A DNA stretch of 12,680 nt from Lysobacteraceae bacterium UBA6001 (GCA_002429615.1 DJAN01000244.1:1-12680), one strand, 5' to 3'; positions 1 to 6,189 are shown, counted from the stretch's first letter. Made by a program: numbers and translations. The notes: generated by a model from the letters alone, not told the origin.

Positions 1-485
1 GCAAGCCCGCCGCCGCCAAGCCGGCTGCCGCCGCCGCCGTGCAGGAACGCGCGCCGTCGGTGCATGGCGATCCGGGCGCGCTTGCCGCCAATGGCGACGA
101 GCGCACCGCCTACAACGTCGCCTTCGATGCATTGAAGAACGGCAAGTACGACGATTCCGCGCAGCTGTTCCAGAGCTTCCTGGAGCTGTACCCGAACGGC
201 GTCTACACCCCGAACGCGCTGTACTGGCTCGGTGAGAGCTATTACGCGACCCGCAATTTCCAGATGGCCGAGGCGCAGTTCCGCGACCTGCTGGCGCGCT
301 ACCCGACCCACGACAAGGCCGCTGGTGGCCTGCTCAAGCTGGGCCTGTCCCAGTACGGCGAAGGCGATGCCCGCGCCGCCGAGCAGACCCTGCAGCAGGT
401 CGTGAGCCGCTATCCCGGCACCGATGCCGCCCGCGTGGCGCAGGACCGGCTGCATTCGATCCAGATCGGCCAGGCCCTGCGCTGA
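1..485 (+). CDS. cpoB: Tol-Pal system protein CpoB/YbgF, C-terminal part (5' end outside window)
   Basis: Periplasmic partner of the Tol-Pal envelope machine that, in E. coli, coordinates outer-membrane constriction with PBP1b during division. The open frame runs in from the left edge (first full codon at base 3). It begins with an Ala/Pro/Lys-rich linker and then about 110 residues of tetratricopeptide repeats. The repeats have the family pattern: an AYNxAxDxLKxGxYxxA-type first helix pair, then ALYWLGESYYA, then AGGLLKLGLSQ, each ending near a YP turn. This is the usual linker plus three-TPR C-terminal half; the signal peptide and coiled coil would lie upstream. Its position just before queE and queC matches the tol-pal-cpoB-queE-queC order common in pseudomonads and xanthomonads. 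The GTG at 39 is internal to the linker and is not a credible start. Identity is high confidence. Confidence 0.9.
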   Translation, partial: KPAAAKPAAAAAVQERAPSVHGDPGALAANGDERTAYNVAFDALKNGKYDDSAQLFQSFLELYPNGVYTPNALYWLGESYYATRNFQMAEAQFRDLLARYPTHDKAAGGLLKLGLSQYGEGDARAAEQTLQQVVSRYPGTDAARVAQDRLHSIQIGQALR

Positions 486-509
486 TCCCCCTCGCGTTCT
501 CCTTTGTCG

Positions 510-531
510 GGCGGGCGCATAATTCCCCGCC
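510..531 (+). promoter_or_regulatory. Inverted repeat around a -10-like box just before queE
   Basis: A 6-bp inverted repeat (GGCGGG at 510-515, CCCGCC at 526-531) encloses CATAAT (518-523), a 5/6 match to the sigma-70 -10 box. The ATG of queE follows directly, eight bases after the -10, and no Shine-Dalgarno sequence is present. A start at or beside the ATG would give a leaderless mRNA. No convincing -35 is seen. Alternatively the repeat forms a hairpin in readthrough transcripts from cpoB. Confidence 0.4.
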
Positions 532-1212
532 ATGAACGCCGCCGTCCCCAGCGAGATCATCCAGTCGCCCCTGCCGCGACTGAAGATCACCGAAATTTTC
601 CTGTCCCTGCAGGGTGAAGCCGACACCGCCGGCTGGCCGACCGTGTTCGTGCGCCTGACCGGCTGCCCGCTGCGCTGCCAGTACTGCGATACCGCCTACG
701 CCTTCCATGGTGGCGAGTGGTGGGACATCGACGACATCGTCTCGCATGTACTGGCCCAGGGCGTGCGGCATGTCTGCGTGACCGGTGGCGAGCCGCTGGC
801 GCAGAAGCGCTGCCTGGTGCTGCTGCGCCGGCTGTGCGACGCCGGCCTGGATGTCTCGCTGGAAACCTCCGGTGCGCTGGACGTGGCCGAGGTCGATGCG
901 CGCGTCTCGCGCGTGGTCGACATCAAGACGCCCGGCTCGGCCGAGGCGCACCGCAACCGCTGGGACAACCTGCCGCTGCTCACCGCGCGCGACCAGATCA
1001 AGTTCGTGCTGTGCAGCCGCGCCGACTACGAGTGGGCGCGCGATATCGTGCGCGAGCGCGGGCTGGACCGCGTGTGCACGGTGTGGTTCTCGCCGAGCAA
1101 GAGTGAAGTGACCCCGCGCGAACTTGCCGACTGGATCGTGGCCGACCGCCTGCCGGTGCGCTTCCAGATGCAGCTGCACAAGCTGCTGTGGAACGACGAA
1201 CCGGGCCGTTGA
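532..1212 (+). CDS. queE: 7-carboxy-7-deazaguanine synthase QueE (radical SAM)
   Basis: Radical S-adenosylmethionine enzyme that rearranges 6-carboxy-tetrahydropterin into 7-carboxy-7-deazaguanine, the ring-contraction step toward preQ0 and queuosine; cytoplasmic. The 226-residue product has the radical-SAM cluster motif as C-x3-C-x2-C (Cys45, Cys49, Cys52 in GCPLRCQYCDT). A SLQGE segment typical of QueE precedes it, and a TGGEP SAM-binding motif follows near residue 84. The C-terminus has the LHKLLW signature. Length is normal for the proteobacterial enzyme. The ATG at 532 is chosen because it gives the family-typical N-terminus and sits right after a -10-like box; there is no ribosome-binding site. 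It lies 62 bp before queC, which uses its product, so co-expression is likely. Confidence 0.95.
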   Translation: MNAAVPSEIIQSPLPRLKITEIFLSLQGEADTAGWPTVFVRLTGCPLRCQYCDTAYAFHGGEWWDIDDIVSHVLAQGVRHVCVTGGEPLAQKRCLVLLRRLCDAGLDVSLETSGALDVAEVDARVSRVVDIKTPGSAEAHRNRWDNLPLLTARDQIKFVLCSRADYEWARDIVRERGLDRVCTVWFSPSKSEVTPRELADWIVADRLPVRFQMQLHKLLWNDEPGR

Positions 1213-1274
1213 CCCGCGCGGCCCGCGCCGGGCTGGCGTAGGCTTGTCCCATTCCCCTTGAAACCTGCCTTCCC

Positions 1275-1943
1275 ATGAAGAAAGCCGTCGTCCTCCTTTC
1301 CGGTGGCATGGACTCCGCCGCCGTCATCGCCATCGCCCGCGAGCAGGGCTTTGCCGTGCATGCGCTGAGCGTGCGTTATGGCCAGCGGCATACCTCCGAA
1401 CTGGCCGCCGCCGCGCGCGTGGCCGAGGCGCTGGGCGTGGTCGCGCACAAGGTGGTGGACGTGGACCTGCGCAGCATCGGCGGCTCGGCGCTGACCGATG
1501 ACGCCATCGACGTGCCGGAAGCGGGCGGCGAGGGCATTCCTTCGACCTACGTGCCGGCGCGCAACACCATCATGCTGTCACTGGCCCTGGGCTGGGCCGA
1601 GGTGCTGGGCGCGAACGACATCTTCTGTGGTGTCAACGCGGTGGATTATTCCGGCTATCCGGATTGCCGGCCGGAGTTCATCGCCGCGTTCGAGGCGCTG
1701 GCCAACCTCGCCACCAAGGCGGGTGTGGAAGGGGCGGGGCTGCGCGTGCACGCGCCGCTGCAGTTCCTGAGCAAGGCCGACATCGTGCGCGAGGGCGTGC
1801 GCCTGGGCGTGGATTTCGGCCTGACCGTGTCGTGCTACCAGGCCGACGCCGATGGCCGCGCGTGTGGGCATTGCGACGCCTGCCGCCTGCGCGCGGCCGG
1901 CTTCGCCGATGCCGGCGTGGCCGATCCCACCCGATATGCCTGA
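1275..1943 (+). CDS. queC: 7-cyano-7-deazaguanine synthase QueC
   Basis: ATP-dependent enzyme that converts the QueE product 7-carboxy-7-deazaguanine plus ammonia into preQ0 (7-cyano-7-deazaguanine) in the queuosine tRNA pathway; cytoplasmic. The 222-residue protein begins with the PP-loop pyrophosphatase motif SGGMDSA (residues 9-15). It contains the family segments STYVPARN and [17 protein letters not shown]. The C-terminus has the zinc site as four cysteines (Cys187, Cys197, Cys200, Cys203) in the C-x9-C-x2-C-x2-C arrangement. Length and motifs are complete. The start ATG has no clear Shine-Dalgarno sequence. It follows queE on the same strand and ends just before tRNA-Lys. queD and queF are not in this window. 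Confidence 0.96.
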   Translation: MKKAVVLLSGGMDSAAVIAIAREQGFAVHALSVRYGQRHTSELAAAARVAEALGVVAHKVVDVDLRSIGGSALTDDAIDVPEAGGEGIPSTYVPARNTIMLSLALGWAEVLGANDIFCGVNAVDYSGYPDCRPEFIAAFEALANLATKAGVEGAGLRVHAPLQFLSKADIVREGVRLGVDFGLTVSCYQADADGRACGHCDACRLRAAGFADAGVADPTRYA

Positions 1944-1953
1944 ACCGCAGGAC

Positions 1954-1982
1954 TTCGCCCCCGGCGCCCGCTGGGGTAGAAT
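1954..1982 (+). promoter_or_regulatory. Probable tRNA-Lys promoter
   Basis: TAGAAT at 1977-1982 is a 5/6 match to the -10 box. A weak -35 (TTCGCC, 1954-1959) lies 17 bp upstream. The expected start near 1989 leaves about 24 bases of leader before the tRNA. The stretch after the -10 is GC-rich, as is common for stringently controlled stable-RNA promoters. The -35 match is poor, so this is tentative. Confidence 0.4.
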
Positions 1983-2012
1983 GCACGCCCCGGTGCAAGG
2001 CCGGGCGCGCAA

Positions 2013-2088
2013 GGGCCGTTAGCTCAGTCGGTAGAGCAGAAGACTTTTAATCTTTTGGTCGAAGGTTCGAATCCTTCACGGCCCACCA
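2013..2088 (+). tRNA. tRNA-Lys (anticodon UUU)
   Basis: A full 76-base cloverleaf with encoded CCA. The acceptor strand GGGCCGT (2013-2019) pairs with ACGGCCC (2078-2084). D stem GCTC/GAGC is at 2022-2025 and 2034-2037. The anticodon stem GAAGA/TCTTT (2039-2043, 2051-2055) encloses loop CTTTTAA with anticodon TTT at 2046-2048. T stem GAAGG/CCTTC (2061-2065, 2073-2077) encloses TTCGAAT, and A-CCA closes at 2085-2088. All stems pair fully, with one G-T in the anticodon stem. The gene is intact although its 3' end serves as an integration site. Confidence 0.97.
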
Positions 2089-2089
2089 T
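2058..2089 (+). repeat. Proximal attachment-site repeat inside tRNA-Lys
   Basis: The 3' end of tRNA-Lys from the variable loop through CCA plus one base. It matches 3208-3239 in 31 of 32 positions (A2063 versus G3213), and 2064-2089 is identical to 3214-3239. Tyrosine-recombinase islands commonly use the T-arm and 3' end of a tRNA gene as the attachment core, so this is read as the tRNA-side end of an integrated element. Confidence 0.8.
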
Positions 2090-2216
2090 ACTTTCAGCTA
2101 CTTACAACCGGCTCGCCGCCGCTAACATTTTGAGATGCAGTCCCGTGCCCCTATGGTGCCCATTTGGCGGACCATCTCGGAAGTCATACGGAAAGCGGCG
2201 CAGGTGCCTCGAGCTT

Positions 2217-3092
2217 TCACTGCTCTGGTGGCCTCGCGGGCGCGTCGCCCTCTCTGAAGGTTTTCAGCCAGTCCTCGTACGCGGCATCGCTCGGAATCGT
2301 GCCCGCTTCCTGGGCAGGAGCGAAGTCAACGCGTGAAACTCCCCGGGCGGCGTCAAATGTTCGGTCGAGAGCTTTCAGCTTCGCAGCCAATTGTTCGGCG
2401 TGCGCCTGAGTCCGCCGGCTGACGTATGCCGTGAAGAACAACGCGTCGTCCGTGTAGGACGCAATCGCCTTCATCACGTCGGGATACATCGAATCGATGT
2501 TTCCGTCACGCCGGCGCAGTCCGAAATAAAACCGCAAGTATCCATCGTGATCATGCCCCGACGAACGGAGTGTCGCTATCAGCTCAGCCCGCCTTGACAG
2601 CGAGGAGTTCAACTCTGAAACAGCTTGGTCGAGCATTGCCATGGTCGCTATCGCTTGTGCCGGCATGCGAGGGCTCCCATAGATCAGCCTGCCAAGCTCC
2701 GCACTGGGTAGCGGAATCGGAGTTACGGCGATGAAATTGGCTTCGAACCGCAACTCAACTCGTTGTCCCGCCGCTGCGCGTTCCAACAAAGCAAGCGCCT
2801 CCGCACGATCGGCCTCGTATTTCGAGGTCATCGGTTCAATCAACTGGCGCTTGGTCGCTGCCAAGATGTTCACCATTGATGCTGCGAGGACGGTTGCCGC
2901 ATTCGCTTGCTGCAGCGCAGTCCGTAGTTCCAACCGCCTAGCACTCCGGTCGCTGACCCACTGCGCGCCAAGCACACCCGCACCAGCGCCAGCAAGAGAA
3001 GAAAGAAAGGCGCTGATGAATGCTGAGTTGAGGAGTGGGAAAAGTCCGTCCCACAGCTCCCATATTTCCGGCGGCAAAGGGTTGGCTGGCAT
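2217..3092 (-). CDS. Membrane-anchored protein of unknown function, island cargo
   Basis: Function not recognised. With the start at 3092 the protein has 291 residues. A short Pro/Trp-containing N-terminus (PPEIWELWDG) is followed by one hydrophobic Ala/Gly/Ser-rich segment at about residues 18-42. A basic stretch (SDRSARRLELR) and a long, mainly helical, charged soluble region come next. By charge pattern the bulk is probably cytoplasmic. The frame stays open upstream to 3371, but that part reads backwards through the tRNA fragment at 3208-3239 and gives the well-known artefact peptide GREGFEPSTRR. I therefore place the start downstream of the promoter at 3122-3150. No Shine-Dalgarno sequence precedes the ATG, so the exact start is uncertain. 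The gene is the only cargo between the attachment repeats, which suggests an accessory role. A defence role is possible, but no motif supports one. Confidence 0.75.
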   Translation of the reverse strand: MPANPLPPEIWELWDGLFPLLNSAFISAFLSSLAGAGAGVLGAQWVSDRSARRLELRTALQQANAATVLAASMVNILAATKRQLIEPMTSKYEADRAEALALLERAAAGQRVELRFEANFIAVTPIPLPSAELGRLIYGSPRMPAQAIATMAMLDQAVSELNSSLSRRAELIATLRSSGHDHDGYLRFYFGLRRRDGNIDSMYPDVMKAIASYTDDALFFTAYVSRRTQAHAEQLAAKLKALDRTFDAARGVSRVDFAPAQEAGTIPSDAAYEDWLKTFREGDAPARPPEQ

Positions 3093-3121
3093 GCTGAGGT
3101 CTAGGCCGTTCTGGCCAGGCG

Positions 3122-3150
3122 AATGTATCTCGCCGCGAAATTCCTGTGAA
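3122..3150 (-). promoter_or_regulatory. Promoter of the island cargo gene
   Basis: Read on the minus strand, TTCACA (3150-3145, 5/6 to the -35 consensus) is followed after exactly 17 bp by TACATT (3127-3122, 4/6 to the -10). Transcription would start near 3115, about 23 bases before the ATG at 3092. It lies inside the element, so the cargo can be expressed wherever it inserts, and it argues against the longer N-terminal extension. Confidence 0.6.
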
Positions 3151-3207
3151 GACGTCCTGCGCAGCTGGAGGTAGTGAATTTCAGCGCCGCGACTCTGCAA
3201 TCTTCTA

Positions 3208-3239
3208 GTCGAGGGTTCGAATCCTTCACGGCCCACCAT
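3208..3239 (+). repeat. Distal attachment-site repeat (tRNA-Lys 3'-end fragment)
   Basis: Copy of tRNA-Lys 2058-2089 with one mismatch. It has the T arm, the acceptor 3' strand and CCA but no 5' half, so it cannot be a tRNA. The 17 bases before it (3191-3207, GACTCTGCAATCTTCTA) also resemble a tRNA anticodon arm but differ from tRNA-Lys. This suggests the element brought its own tRNA-like attachment sequence. Confidence 0.8.
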
Positions 3240-3428
3240 TTCATTCAGTAGCCTGCGTCGATTTAGTGGCGAGCGCCTCGTCATGTCGCTGGGGAAATTC
3301 CCGGCATCCGACCCGAAGCGGATGTCCTCCTGTCGAGGCTTGTTCGCCAAGTCAGCCCTGCATAAGCTCACGGCAAATCCGCTGGCGTCGATTCACGGCG
3401 CGGCATAACCCCGGTGCTGAAGGCACAC
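3240..3428. other. Intergenic stretch between the distal att repeat and the DUF3885-like gene
   Basis: No credible gene. It contains an inverted repeat, CATCCG at 3305-3310 and CGGATG at 3319-3324 with an 8-base loop, extendable by a G-T and a G-C pair. No T-run follows, so it is only a weak terminator candidate. Confidence 0.5.
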
Positions 3429-4109
3429 ATGGATCTTCGCAAAGAGATTGAAAGCGCATTCGGCGGCGCGCTGTTCGAGCGCCCACTGTTCTATTCGTAT
3501 CCCGGCGGCCTGCGCTTCGCGCTTTCCGCAGGGGAGACTTCAATCGCCCAGTTTCTCGTGGCACTGGAAAAGGCGCAGGTCATCGCCGGCGATGTTTTTC
3601 CCGCCGCGGAAACCTTCACCTTGTGCCTGCGGGCCCACGGGCGGGGACGGGGGTGGGAGTGCCGCGACCTGCTGCGGGATATACGCCGGCTGGGAATCGC
3701 CATGCCGTCTGAGCGGGCACTCTGGGTCGAACTGCTGGACGTGGCCGAGTGGCACGACGATAACGAGCCGATGAGCGCGGTGACGCTTGCGTTTCAGTTG
3801 CCTGGCGAGCTGCTTCGGAACGTCCTGTGGGGCGCCTTGGCCCAGGATCTCGCCATCATGCCCAGGCTGCCATGCGCGGCTTACCTGCTCAACCTGCGGA
3901 CGGGGGTTGCCCTGTTTCCCTACGATGATCGTGGCATGGACGTGGTCGGTCCGAACGCCGCCGTGTTGAAAGGGCTCTATGCCAGGCGCCACGCATGGCT
4001 GCTTCCGTACGACCTGCCGCTGATGGAGGAGACGTTCGGCGCGCCGGCGGCAGTTCTGGACTTGCCCCAGCGTCAGCAGGCGGGCAGCGATCTGGTCAAT
4101 GGGGAGTGA
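3429..4109 (+). CDS. DUF3885-like protein of unknown function
   Basis: A 226-residue soluble protein without a signal peptide or membrane segment. Two blocks resemble the DUF3885 family as I remember it: an N-terminal PLFYSYPGGLRFAL (residues 19-32), and a C-terminal region starting at YDDRGMDV (165-172) followed by VLKGLYARRHAWLLPYD. DUF3885 has no established biochemical function. The ATG at 3429 is preferred because AAGG lies 6-8 bases upstream; a GTG at 3414 in the same frame would add five residues. The gene begins about 190 bp past the distal attachment repeat. It heads a run of three plus-strand genes of unknown role, so it could belong to an accessory block. The family assignment is from memory and moderately secure. 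Confidence 0.7.
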   Translation: MDLRKEIESAFGGALFERPLFYSYPGGLRFALSAGETSIAQFLVALEKAQVIAGDVFPAAETFTLCLRAHGRGRGWECRDLLRDIRRLGIAMPSERALWVELLDVAEWHDDNEPMSAVTLAFQLPGELLRNVLWGALAQDLAIMPRLPCAAYLLNLRTGVALFPYDDRGMDVVGPNAAVLKGLYARRHAWLLPYDLPLMEETFGAPAAVLDLPQRQQAGSDLVNGE

Positions 4110-4226
4110 GGCGTGACAATCCATGGCCTGCCAAGCCGGCTATTGGGGGCTTGCCGGTTCGTCCTGGTGAGCAGGCAATATTCCAGGTCGCAGGCATGCA
4201 ACCAAGCGCAAAAGAGATGGATCAAG

Positions 4227-4703
4227 ATGGGATGGAAGCGAAGCGGCATTTTGCTCGGCGCGCTGTTGGCCCTCAATCCAGTGATGGGCGCTGCGGCACC
4301 CGCGCTCGAAGCATCCGATGCGGTTCTGGAAATTCGGACCGGAGGTGGTGTGACCGGTCCGTTCTTTGTGTTGTCGCTTGACGCGGCGGGCGTGCTTTCG
4401 GTGACGAAGCGGTCGCTTCCGCTTTCCAAAAAGGACGGGGGGCTTTCCGTGCATGCGTCCCAGGTCACGCTGGCGCCTGAAACACTCGCCGAGGTGCTTT
4501 CGCTGGCGGCTGCGGTGGATGATTTCTCCGAAGGGTGTGATGTCGTCGGGGACGGCACGTCGGCGCGCATGCAACTGCAAGCAGCGGGGCAGGTCAGGCG
4601 ATTCGAATGCGACAACGCGGCTGAGTGGCCGGTTGGCGCGCATTCGCGACGCTTGATCGACGCACTGAATGGTCATCTGCCGCCAGACTTTCAGTTGTTC
4701 TAG
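4227..4703 (+). CDS. Small secreted protein of unknown function
   Basis: A 158-residue protein not recognised as a named family. The N-terminus (MGWKRSGILLGALLALNPVMG then AAAPA) is a standard Sec signal peptide with a cleavage site near residues 21-25, so the mature protein should be periplasmic or exported. The mature part looks beta-rich, contains two cysteines (in SEGCDVV and FECDN) that could form a disulfide, and ends in a LNGHLPPDFQLF tail. The frame is open upstream to 4113, but the ATG at 4227 is chosen because it opens the signal peptide and has a purine-rich AGAG about 10 bases upstream. The 117-bp gap after the DUF3885-like gene leaves operon membership open. Confidence 0.75.
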   Translation: MGWKRSGILLGALLALNPVMGAAAPALEASDAVLEIRTGGGVTGPFFVLSLDAAGVLSVTKRSLPLSKKDGGLSVHASQVTLAPETLAEVLSLAAAVDDFSEGCDVVGDGTSARMQLQAAGQVRRFECDNAAEWPVGAHSRRLIDALNGHLPPDFQLF

Positions 4704-4769
4704 CGGCCGATCTCGGCGGGTGGCCATCGGCGCAGGTCTGGCGTCTTCTGGAAAACTTCGAGGGCATCG

Positions 4770-5120
4770 ATGCAGCAAGACATCGGGCGAGAGGATTACC
4801 TGCTGGCTACGCGCAGGCGAGCCGTCGAAACCTGCAAGGGCATCCTGGCGGGTACGGTGGATGTACTGGAGGGCTGCCACCTGCTGGCGTCATTGCGCTG
4901 GGAGCTCGGCGTCGATGCGCAGGACCAGGACTTCGTGACCTTTACGGCGATATCTTCCGAAATCGACGCGCTGCCCGTGGGCGACGTTCGCCGGCACTGG
5001 TCGCCCGCGGCGCTCGCAGCGCTTGAGCCGGAGCTCCAGGCTGCCTCTGCCTGGGCATTGCCGCTGGCGCTTGAGGCGTGCAGATCGGTGGTGGAGCGCT
5101 TTGGGGATTCGCAGGGCTAA
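4770..5120 (+). CDS. Conserved-looking 116-residue protein of unknown function
   Basis: A small acidic, helical, probably cytoplasmic protein with no signal peptide or transmembrane segment. The segments VETCKGILAGTVDVLEGCHLLASLR, when read as RRAVETCKGILAG then LEGCHLL, and the later SSEIDALPVGDVRRHWSP look like a coherent family pattern rather than a random frame. I recall similar small hypothetical proteins but cannot name a characterised one. The ATG at 4770 follows GAGGG at a normal distance. It lies 66 bp after the secreted-protein gene on the same strand and ends tail to tail with the next gene, its stop codon inside a hairpin. A role paired with its neighbours, for instance as a small immunity-like protein, is possible but unsupported. 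Confidence 0.75.
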   Translation: MQQDIGREDYLLATRRRAVETCKGILAGTVDVLEGCHLLASLRWELGVDAQDQDFVTFTAISSEIDALPVGDVRRHWSPAALAALEPELQAASAWALPLALEACRSVVERFGDSQG

Positions 5121-5126
5121 TCCCCA
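5102..5126. terminator. Stem-loop between convergent genes
   Basis: TGGGGATT (5102-5109) and AATCCCCA (5119-5126) form a perfect 8-bp stem with a 9-base loop. It includes the stop codon of the 116-residue protein gene and lies 20 bp beyond the stop of the convergent minus-strand gene. There is no T-run on either side, so intrinsic termination is uncertain; it could instead stabilise either mRNA end. Confidence 0.4.
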
Positions 5127-5145
5127 GTGCGTAAGGCATTCGACA

Positions 5146-5709
5146 TCAATTGACCAAGTGGCCTGCCTGCGGTCCATTCCCTTCCGATCTCAGCAACAGC
5201 GCCCGCGCACGCAATCTCAGCTCGGCTGGGTGGTGCGCATAGAACCCGGGTGCGCTTGCCCACGCCACCGCGGTGGCCGCCTCGGTGGCGTTCAATTCCG
5301 ACAGCGGCCGGCCATAGACGCGCCTGGCATGCGGGTCCAGTCCGTGGTCCCTGCCGTTCCATGCCATCGTCGCGAACAGCGTGTCGCGCTGCTGGGCACT
5401 GAAGTGCAGCCTCACCGAGAAACCCCACAAGACTGCCGCAACCTGGCGGTTGCCGGTGACCTTGGCTGGGTCAAACCGGTCGAGCAGCATGCTGCCGACA
5501 TGGGCGGGCACGTCGTCGACACTTGCCTCGATCAATCGACGCACGCGCGGCGCGACTGGCTGCGCGTCGCGGTTCGCCTGCACCAGCTGCTGATGGATGT
5601 CATCGAGGTGGGGCCGGAAGACGATGGCATCCCAGGTCAGGAATGCCGCGACCGGCAGGCCGAACAGGCAGGCGATTCCGATCAGCGCCGCTTTCAATGT
5701 TCGATGCAT
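5146..5709 (-). CDS. Membrane-anchored, degenerate GT51 (transglycosylase)-like protein
   Basis: A 187-residue protein with one N-terminal membrane anchor (about residues 7-31) and a soluble, probably periplasmic, part. Residues 88-174 follow the C-terminal half of the peptidoglycan glycosyltransferase (GT51) domain as in MtgA. These include RQVAA where RKxxE is expected, then SAQQRDTLF, a Gly-containing turn, ARRVYGRPLSELNATEAA, and AP-FY-P with a final arginine-rich helix. The catalytic parts appear lost: the RKxxE glutamate is alanine (residue 92), the ED-x-x-F-x-x-H motif is reduced to VDDVPAHV (64-71), and the STIxQQ block is missing. So I infer an inactive homologue, perhaps a binding or regulatory protein. 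The ATG is chosen for the membrane anchor. It lies 72 bp downstream of the VOC gene on the same strand. The homology comes from visual alignment. Confidence 0.7.
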   Translation of the reverse strand: MHRTLKAALIGIACLFGLPVAAFLTWDAIVFRPHLDDIHQQLVQANRDAQPVAPRVRRLIEASVDDVPAHVGSMLLDRFDPAKVTGNRQVAAVLWGFSVRLHFSAQQRDTLFATMAWNGRDHGLDPHARRVYGRPLSELNATEAATAVAWASAPGFYAHHPAELRLRARALLLRSEGNGPQAGHLVN

Positions 5710-5781
5710 GGCCTAAGCCCAAGTGCGACTTGCGCGATACCAGTTGAACCTGCGCTCATCCATCGCGTGCCCCCACCCGGA

Positions 5782-6156
5782 TCAACGGGCCGTATCGACC
5801 GTATGCGGCGTAATCGTATAGCCGAACGGATCGCGAAACGCGAAGTAGCGACCGAACGGCCCATCCTTCGGCGGGAACACGATCGCGACCCCGTGCGCGA
5901 CCAGATGGTCGTGCAGGGCATCGGCATCGTCGCAACCAAACCAGAGCGCGATGCCCTGGCCCAGCTGCTCCGCGTCCGGCAGCACGCCCAAGGGGGTGCG
6001 GACGGCGAATGCGATCGGTGCGGTGTCGAATACCACTGCGCCGGGCGGGCTGCTGACGGCCGGCTTGAGTCCCACGACGTCGGTATAGAACGTGCGCGCG
6101 GCATCCAGCTCCAAGGTCTGGATGCCGATGAAGTCAGGTCCAATCAGGTGCGGCAT
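5782..6156 (-). CDS. VOC (glyoxalase/bleomycin-resistance fold) family protein
   Basis: A 124-residue single-domain protein of the vicinal oxygen chelate superfamily, which includes glyoxalases, dioxygenases and antibiotic-binding proteins; probably cytoplasmic and dimeric. The family halves are clear: IGIQTLELDAARTFYTDVVGL near the N-terminus, read as a beta strand then the ARTFY-x-x-x-x-GL helix, and YFAFRDPFGYTI near the C-terminus with the DPxG turn (109-112). The usual first metal ligand position holds Gln13 instead of His, so metal use cannot be predicted. The ATG at 6156 has a strong GAGAGG/AGGA site about 9 bases upstream. It is divergent from the marR-type gene, and the repeats between the two suggest control by that regulator. 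The substrate is unknown. Confidence 0.88.
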   Translation of the reverse strand: MPHLIGPDFIGIQTLELDAARTFYTDVVGLKPAVSSPPGAVVFDTAPIAFAVRTPLGVLPDAEQLGQGIALWFGCDDADALHDHLVAHGVAIVFPPKDGPFGRYFAFRDPFGYTITPHTVDTAR

Positions 6157-6189
6157 GACGCATTCCTCTCTCGTCGTCGGCGTAGAATG

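Larger units (their letters stand above)
2058..3239. mobile_element. Small tRNA-Lys-integrated element carrying one gene and no integrase
   Basis: Two near-identical copies of the tRNA-Lys 3' end lie 1,150 bp apart, with the intact tRNA at one end and a fragment at the other. This is the classic footprint of site-specific integration. The DNA between is visibly richer in A and T than its neighbours and uses less GC-biased codons. It holds one minus-strand gene (2217-3092) with its own promoter. No integrase, excisionase or replication gene is present, and 2090-2216 has no credible gene. It is therefore either a non-autonomous element mobilised in trans or what remains after deletion of a larger island. 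The sequence alone cannot tell these apart. Confidence 0.75.

Noticed and set aside
334..1179. 281-residue minus-strand frame opposite queE
   Set aside because: queE is certain on the plus strand, and the antisense product is His/Ala/Arg-rich without any family pattern.
1221..1233. GCCCG-CGC-CGGGC hairpin between queE and queC
   Set aside because: A 5-bp GC stem is expected by chance in this GC-rich DNA, and no T-run follows, so it is not called a terminator.
2090..2216. Possible integrase remnant between tRNA-Lys and the cargo gene
   Set aside because: Neither strand shows the tyrosine-recombinase R-HxxR-Y motifs, and the short frames there have no recognisable segment.
3093..3371. N-terminal extension of the island gene (93 more residues)
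   Set aside because: It reads in reverse through the tRNA-Lys fragment and yields the familiar GREGFEPSTRR artefact peptide. The promoter at 3122-3150 lies inside it.
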